A DNA stretch of 64,000 bases. Source: Sambucus nigra (taxonomy: Eukaryota > Streptophyta > Magnoliopsida > Dipsacales > Adoxaceae). The stretch is taken from positions 645,256,023 through 645,320,022 of the forward strand of contig OX422208.1 of assembly GCA_949130495.1 (NCBI GenBank), given 5' to 3'. Every line of letters begins with the position of its first letter. The stretch's first letter is position 1. The notes beneath the pieces are model-generated. The model did not search any database. It was not told where the DNA came from and was given only the letters and a program-made list of their open reading frames with translations. A program made the translations under genes and the position numbers. Of the stretch, positions 57,731 through 64,000 are shown one piece after another.

Positions 57731-59600
57731 CTTGCATCTCTGAAACAAGAGCAAACTTCTCTTTTTCAAACTTCTCTCTTTTAGCTGCAAGAGCATCATT
57801 CAAGCTCTGGATTTTGACGCCATCAGTGTCAGACTTCTCTTTGAGAGTGATATTTTCACCCTTCACCTTATTCAGTTCTTCTGTCCTTCCCATCAGCTGC
57901 TCATCCCTCTCATTCAACTCATCAGAAATCTTGTCATGCCCAACCTTCAATGTCTTATTTTCCTCAACAAGCTCATTATATGCTACATTATTCACCAAGG
58001 AGTTCTCTTGCAATATAGTACAAGCCATGGACGTCTGAAGAGGAATAAGGAAACATAGTCAAGATATGACAATTAGGCACTTAAATATTATGATGTGTGA
58101 TGGATAAGAGATACATACGATCAATAACCGATGTTGAGCCAAAGTCCACAGGGAGTCTGGATCAGAATAACATGTGTTACCTGTCTTCCTCATCCTCCCT
58201 AGGACTCTTGTCCCCTATCGAAGGATTCATGGAATATTTCTCCTTATCCTAAGCAGTAGTAGTAGCCTTTTGATGATGAGCAGTGTGGTCGACTGCCTAG
58301 AAACAACAGCCTGCTCAGCTTTTAGTTGTTTTGGCCGACCCTAACTCTCTGTTGGTGAGATTCAACTGATGCCTTGCGATTGATAAAATGAGGAGCCATA
58401 CCGAAGGTTTCTTCAGAGGGATTCTCTTCTACCCATTGACAAAATAATGAACTTGTACATCAGTATGTCAATTTAAAGTGTAAAAGGATAATAAGTGAAT
58501 CACCAACATAATTTGCCTGCTTCGAAATTACCTTTCTTACCAACAGACTGGTCACCGGTATTAAAATAGGTTTCCTTTGCCACATAACCTTATTGCGGTA
58601 CCTCAAACTCCAACGGAACCCTGCCACCAGGTGGAGTATGGTACCCAAAAGCCATGAACTTTTCCATAGTAAATAGATTCTCGAATTTGAGTGGTTTCTT
58701 TTCATAGTAGGAGATGACCAGGTTAACCAGAGGCTTGGGTATCTTGGGGGCTCGCTTCACTGAAATACACAGAACAAAACAACAATGTCAACATAATAAG
58801 ACGACCATAATGAGTAAACGAGAGCTAAAATGATCAGAAAAGGCTTTACCTATGTCATTGGGCCCATTCCATTCCCTGGGGACTTTACATGACCTATCCC
58901 ACTCATGGGCCCTAAACTCCCAATCTCCTTTTATAAACACACATAGACCCTTCCAACTATGATTACTAGACTGGACTGCAGTAACCATCCTATACCGGGG
59001 TTTTTGAGCAGGAAAATAGTAATAATCTGGGGCTTTGGCATTATCGTTCAAACTATACACATACCTGAAGATATCCCCCGTCAAATCAAACCCAGTCCTA
59101 AGTTTCTAGAACATCATTGCTAGTATAGTCCTATATGCGTTTGGAGGTAGTTGGGTTAAGGTCACGCCATAACCCCTCAAAATGGAGCGAATGGTGGCAT
59201 GAAGAGGAAGCCTCAACCCTACTTAGTGAACCCATAAGGGGAGGCAAATCTCCTTTGAATCTCATACAGAGTAACATCTCTCAGACACGTTAGGCATTCT
59301 GGTCTAGATGGCTATGGGAAGGGCACATCTCTCTCTTATCTCATCAAGTTCTTCCTCAATTACAATGCAATGATAACAATCGGCATCCGTTTCAGCTGGA
59401 TTATAATTACTGGAAGACCCAGTAGGGCCATCTTCTTCTTCTTCGCCAGAATTATCAGCGTGAGACCCCTCAGCATAAATGTGGGGAGCCACGCTTTTCG
59501 ATTTATCACCTTCTTCCCTGTTAGTAGAGGGCTCTTTAAAAAGGGAATTATGATTTATGGGATCCATAGAAATAGTATTCACGAAGTTTTCCTCACCAGA
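57731..59600 (-). pseudogene. Tat-2 antisense ORF, N-terminal and middle parts
   Basis: Reads leftward from about 59600: HPSGEENFVNTISMDPINHN (parallel to Tat-1 PENFYYTGVPADP), an acidic stretch (NSGEEEEDGPTGSS), then VGLRLPLHATIRSIL and LTQLPPNAYRTILAMMF. Next comes YRMVTAVQSSNHSWKGLCVF, parallel to Tat-1 LQVTQTSNHNWKPRYFFASG. An intron at 58760-58849 (GTAAAG...TTTCAG) fits the frame. The later part (57726-58028) is a coiled coil (LVEENKTLKVGHDKISDELN, RDEQLMGRTEELNKVKGENI). Stops and frameshifts throughout. Same family and order as the Tat-1 aORF despite strong divergence. Function unknown. Confidence 0.78.
58760..58849 (-). other. Putative intron in Tat-2 aORF
   Basis: 90 bases, GTAAAG donor after ...GACATAG and acceptor TATTTCAG before TGAAGCGAGC. 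T-rich as in plant introns, and the position lies slightly earlier in the protein than intron 1 of Tat-1. Confidence 0.6.
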
Positions 59601-60307
59601 AGGATGTATGGGGGAACAGTATTAGGAGTTTTTAAAACAAGGAAATAAATAAAATAAACACCAAGGGCAATGGATGAACCACAACTAGAAGGGTTTTGGG
59701 AGTGTAAAGTGGGTGACTAGGTTCCTCCTCTGGTCTGATCACTTAAAGAAGACAGGGAAACCTCCTCTTTGTGATCCTAAGACGCTCTGATTCAAGATGA
59801 AGAATGAGATTATAAATTCTTTGAACAGGGGGGGGGGGGGGGGGGAACTCATGCATCCTCCTATCTTTCCTTCTACTAAACAAAGGCCAACCACCTAAAT
59901 GGCTATATAACGTCGCAATCACCAGATAATAACAAAAAAACCATTTGACAAAATACAAGAATGAAAAAATCCTAACTAAAGCAAGGAGGGCATACCTGAT
60001 AAAATAAGTTAATGGTGAGTTAATCTACGAAGAATGAAGAAGGAGGCGCTAAAATATTTTTTGCAGTAAAACGATTACGCTCCCATGGACGATTGAAACA
60101 ACACTTGGAAATTTCTCTCTTTTCAGCTCTATGTGAATCTCCAAAGTGAATAAAACAATAGAAGTGGCATGTATTTATACTTTTTGATGAAAGATTAAAA
60201 AGATATAGCAGGCCAAATGCCAGCAGATCTGCAGAATGGAAATAGTGGTACAGAGTATTAGTGCGCATGTCTAGTCGCCATCATTACAAAGAAAACTCTT
60301 CGGTTGC
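59601..60307 (-). promoter_or_regulatory. Putative promoter and leader of Tat-2 aORF
   Basis: A clear TATA box AGTATAAATACAT on the minus strand (about 60168-60180) is followed by a leader with a possible intron donor (TTATCAG|GTATGCC near 59995). An 18-G run (59828-59845) lies in the leader on the plus strand. This mirrors the Tat-1 arrangement. The Tat-2 3' LTR expected further right is not seen; the stretch is cut at 60307 by the next element. Confidence 0.5.
59828..59845. repeat. 18-base G homopolymer
   Basis: Uninterrupted run of 18 G on the plus strand. Confidence 0.9.
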
Positions 60308-61606
60308 TGTAACACCTCATAATTTTTAGCTGTAAAAAAATCTTGGTTAAATAAATAATTTCAAAAAAATAAATTTTTGGAATCAATTTAAGTTTGGTAT
60401 GTCAAAATGTTGGTTTTTATATATAAAAATAAGGTTTTAAGTGGAATTTAAATCGGGATTAAAATTTAGGGGAGGATCCGACCTAAGGAGGAAAAATAAA
60501 AAAAATTAAAAATCCGACCGTTCGATAGAGCAATTTTTTTTATAGCATCTCCGTCTCGCCGTTCGCTACAACATACTAAAATTTTAGTCAATTTTGACCT
60601 TCCGATCATTCTTAATAAATTTTTGAGTGTTTGTGTTTGATTAGGACTCAAACTCTTTTTGGTATATAAACATAAAGTGACGGATTCATGACTTTTAAAA
60701 TACATTTTAACCATCTCAAAAATTAGTAGCTGCCCATAATTTCCTTATCTCTCATCTACAAAACCCTAGTCCCATTTAAACTAAGATTCAATCCATGATT
60801 TGAAGGCTTATTTGGTGTATTCTCAGGTTTGGGCAAGAATGAATTTTTATTGTTTTCACGTAAGGAACGCAGTGGTATGATCAGAATTTTCAGGCAGAAT
60901 CTTATGAGTTTGTTGTGATGATTTTAAGATACGGAGTTTACGCAATATGCTCCTTAAATCTCACGAGAGTAATCATATGTCCCTCATTTATTTGTACTTA
61001 TGTTATTGACATCATGACGTTTATTAGAATCTAAAATATTGATTCGATTGAGATATTGTATTTGTTAATGGGCATGGTGTCATGATATTTTTATATCGTA
61101 TGGAGAATGGTCACCCTCCAATAGTCCAATAGACAGGATGAGGCTTTACGAAGCTTAGGTGAGGTGAGGTGAATCCTGGTGACCTTTTGACGTGCTATTA
61201 AGAAATTAAATTGGTATCATGCTCGAATGTCACATTGGACTTGAATTCAGATTCATATTGTTGCATTTTATTCACCGTTATTATTTTGAGCATCTATTCT
61301 TATCATATTGTGTACTTCCTCATATTTTTTTTAGTGGCAGGTTAGTGTGGATTTGGACGCTATGGATATTTGGCGGATTTGAGAGCACGACATTTGGAGG
61401 ATTTATATTTGTATAGCTTGGCTGTGTAATTTATTTGGAGAGCTTAGTATTATTTTCGAGTGAAATTTAATTGTAATTATTTAGGAAGTGTAAATTTTGC
61501 ATTCATTATATTTATTTTGTCGAATATAAATGCTCTATACTAACTGTTGATGATTTGTTTTAATTTTAATCATAATAGTGCCTCTTGTTTTGCGTGGGGT
61601 GATACA
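60308..61606 (+). mobile_element. First LTR of the tandem element
   Basis: 1,299 bases, TGTAACACCTCA...GATACA. TATA box TATATAAA at 60663-60670. Open frames inside it (for example 60466-60714 minus) are shared with the second LTR only because the two are homologous. Confidence 0.88.
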
Positions 61607-62166
61607 GATGGTATCAGAGCATGGTCTTAGGTCTCGTAGGTTATGAGTCCATTTACCTTTCGTGATATCGATCTTTGATCCCTTTTGTTGATTCGCATTC
61701 CTTAAGGTTTTAGGTCTAACATACATGTTAACTGTGTTTCTTGGAGATAGGGAGTTTTGTGTTAAGGACATTCACGGCATTGAGGTTAGAAATAGTAATC
61801 TTGATGTGAGGATCCTTAGAGTTGATTTTGAAAACGATATTTATTTGGCAGATTGTTAGTATAAATTTTGGGTGATCTAGTATCGATACAATGATATGAT
61901 TTGGTTTGAGGATTTAAGCTTGCGATGTCTTTTGGAGATAGAATCGAGTGGTGATTCGTGAAAGAGCATGGTACGTCGTTATTTTGATAGTTATGCGTAT
62001 ATATATATTTTGTATTTTAATTCATGGGGTATTTGCGGGTAGGATTGGGTGTATGGGCACATAATCATGGTATCCTATGGGTAGGCATACACGAGCCTTA
62101 TTTTATTTTGTGCATTCACGCTTTGTCGAATTTCGATGATAAAATTCTAGTGCTAGTGGTGAAGTA
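61607..62166 (+). other. First internal region (non-coding)
   Basis: 560 bases with primer site 61609-61620 and a weak purine stretch (gtggtgaagta) before the next LTR, like the chromovirus tract gggaagta. No coding capacity recognised. Confidence 0.75.
61609..61620 (+). promoter_or_regulatory. Primer-binding site, first copy
   Basis: Exact TGGTATCAGAGC two bases after the LTR end. Confidence 0.95.
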
Positions 62167-63473
62167 TGTAACACCTCATAATTTTTAGCCGTAAAAAATC
62201 TTTGTTAAATAAAGAATTTTAAAAAAGTAAAATTTTTGGAATCTATTTAATTTTAGTATGCCAAAATATTGGTTTTTATATATAAAAATAAGGTTTTTAG
62301 TGGAATTTAAATCGGGATTAAAATTTGAAAGTTATAGCATTTTGTATAAAAATCGGGGAGGATCCGACCTAAGGGGGAAAAAATAAAAAAAATTAAACAT
62401 CCGACCGTTCGATCGAGTTGAATTTTTGACAACACCTCCGTCTCGCCGTTTGCTACAAAATACTAAAATTTCAGCCATTTTCGACAGTCCAATCATCCGT
62501 AATAAATTTTCAAGTGTTTGTGTTTGATTGTGACTCAAACCCTTTTTGGTATATAAACATAAAGTGACGGGTTCCGAACTTTTCAATTACATTTTAGCCT
62601 TCTAAAAAATTAGTAGCCTCCCATAATTTCCTTTTCTCTTATCTACAAAACCATAACCCCATTTAAACCAAGATTCAACCCATCATTTGAAGGCTTATTT
62701 GTTGTTTTATCGAGTTTGGGCTAGAATACGTTTTTATTATTTTCGCGCGAGGAACGCAGTGTTATGATAAGAATTTTGAGACAGAATCTCATGAGTTTCT
62801 TGTGATGATTTTAATGTACGGGGTTTATGCAATATGCTCCTTAAATATCCCTAGAGTAGTCTTTTGTTCCTTATTTATTTGTACTTATATTATTAATACC
62901 ATGACATTTATTAAAATCTAAAATATTGATTCAATTGATATATTGTATTTGTTGATGGGTAGGGTGTCGTGAAATTTTTATATGGCACGGAGAATGGTCA
63001 CCCGCCAATAGTCCAATATCCAGGATGCGGCTTCACGAAGCTTGGGTGAGGTGAGGTGAGTCCTGGTCACCTATTGATGTGCTATTGGGATATCAAAATT
63101 GGTGTAATGCTCGGATGTCACGTTGGACTTGAATTCGGATTCGTATTGTTGCATTTTATTTACTGCTATTGTTTTGAGCATATATTCTTGTCATATTGTG
63201 TACTTCCCCGTATTTTTCTTTTAGTGGCAGGTTAGCGTGGATTTGGAATCTATGGATTTTTGGAGGATTTTATTTTTGTATAGCTTGGCGAAGTAATTTA
63301 TTTGGAGAGCTTAGTATTATTTTGGAGTGAAATTTAATTGTAATTATTTTGAAAGTGTAAAATTTTGATTCATTATATTTATTTTGTCGAATATAGATGA
63401 TCTATACTAATTGGTGATGATTTAGTTTAGTTTTAATTGTAATAGCACCTCGTGTTTTGCGCGTGGTAATACT
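62167..63473 (+). mobile_element. Second LTR of the tandem element
   Basis: 1,307 bases, same start TGTAACACCTCA; last bases act where CA is expected. TATA box TATATAAA at 62550-62557. Clearly homologous to the first LTR with scattered substitutions. Confidence 0.88.
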
Positions 63474-64000
63474 GATGGTATCAGAGCATGGTCTTAGGTC
63501 TCGTAGGTTGTGAGTCCATTTACCTTCTTCGTTACTAATCTTTGATCCCCTTTGTTGATTCGTACTCCTTATGGTATTGGGCCTAGCATACGTGTTAACT
63601 GTGTTTCATGGAGATAGGGAGTTTTGTCTTAAGGACGTTCTCAACATTGAGGTTAGGAATAGTAATCTAGATGTAAGGATCCTTAGAGTTTATTTTTAAA
63701 ATGATATTTATTTGGCAGATCGTTAGTATAAATTTTGGGTATATCTAGTATTGATGCAGTGATATGATTTGGTTTGAGGATTTAAGCTTGCGATATCTTT
63801 TGGATATAGAATCGAGTGGTGATTCATGAAAGAAAATGGAACACCGTTATTTTCATAGTTATGCGTATATATATAGTTAATATATGTATTGTATTTTTGT
63901 TCATGGGGTATGTGAGGGTAGGATTGGGTGTATGGACGCCTAATCATGGTATCCTATGGGTAGGGATATGCAAGCCTTATTTTATTTTGCGCATTCACGC
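63474..64000 (+). other. Second internal region, cut by the window edge
   Basis: Repeats 61607-62133 with substitutions, including an exact primer site at 63476-63487. The presence of a second internal copy shows the tandem structure. Confidence 0.8.
63476..63487 (+). promoter_or_regulatory. Primer-binding site, second copy
   Basis: Exact TGGTATCAGAGC after the second LTR. Confidence 0.95.

Larger units (their letters stand above)
60308..64000 (+). mobile_element. Non-autonomous LTR retrotransposon in tandem (LTR-int-LTR-int...)
   Basis: LTR 60308-61606, internal 61607-62166 (560 bases), LTR 62167-63473, then the same internal sequence again from 63474 to the window edge. Each LTR is followed after two bases by an exact TGGTATCAGAGC primer site. 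Internal DNA has no gag or pol, so movement would need enzymes from another element. The TGTAACACC start matches the chromovirus-type LTRs here. It is inserted after ttcggttgc in the Tat-2 aORF leader; the right end is outside the window. Confidence 0.85.

Noticed and set aside
60466..62586. Conserved minus-strand open frame in both LTRs of the tandem element (60466-60714 and 62332-62586)
   Set aside because: Similarity follows from LTR homology, the frame crosses promoter sequence, and no domain is seen.

Overview
This window looks like nuclear DNA of a flowering plant with a large, repeat-rich genome. It is almost entirely nested LTR retrotransposons, solo LTRs and tandem repeats. I found no ordinary host gene, no tRNA or rRNA gene, and nothing bacterial. 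The main clues are Ty1/copia and Ty3/gypsy polyprotein pieces, initiator-Met-tRNA primer sites (TGGTATCAGAGC), plant-type LTRs with short target-site duplications (TSDs), and a spliced antisense gene typical of the plant Tat gypsy lineage. The species cannot be named from the sequence.

Layout, left to right. (1) 1-3610: AT-rich DNA with a degenerate ~165-bp tandem array (1655-2960) and a block of GGTCACG/CGTGACC palindromes (3171-3600). (2) Copia-1 (+ strand, decayed): 5' LTR ~3611-4525, PBS, gag remnant to 5482, then PR, INT and RT remnants 18099-20515. (3) Tat-1 (- strand), 5483-18093, inserted in Copia-1 with TSD gattc: two ~980-bp LTRs, gag, PR, RT, RNase H and INT. Between INT and the 3' LTR it carries a ~128-bp tandem array and a spliced gene on the opposite strand (aORF, 7026-9439). 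(4) A chromovirus-type LTR without an element (20516 to ~23400) and a truncated minus-strand copia fragment (Copia-3, ~23400-25860). (5) A four-level nest: Tat-2 (+, 5'-truncated, ~26060-60307) contains a chromovirus (26705-49390). That chromovirus has Copia-2 (-, 29528-41005, TSD tgtac) in its left LTR, and Copia-2 carries a solo copia LTR (34145-35705) in its integrase. Tat-2 resumes at 49391 with gag, PR, RT, RNase H and INT, then tandem repeats and its own antisense aORF. That aORF is split by a solo chromovirus-type LTR (54779-57730, TSD cttgc). (6) 60308-64000: a non-autonomous LTR element arranged LTR-internal-LTR-internal, running off the right edge.

How the parts work together: gag packages the RNA, protease cuts the polyprotein, RT/RNase H copy RNA to DNA, and integrase inserts it. 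Every autonomous copy here carries stops or frameshifts, so none looks able to move on its own products. Nearly all the stops I decoded can be explained by C-to-T or G-to-A changes (CAG, CAA, CGA or TGG to stop), the pattern expected of long-methylated silenced DNA.

The most interesting biology is in the two Tat elements. Each has an intron-containing gene on the strand opposite gag-pol, and in each a tandem-repeat array (different sequence) lies exactly where the two convergent transcription units meet. Other notable points are palindrome clusters in three distinct LTR groups, a microsatellite at the same place in related LTRs, and the tandem LTR element at the right edge. All similarity statements are by eye; no alignment or database search was run.
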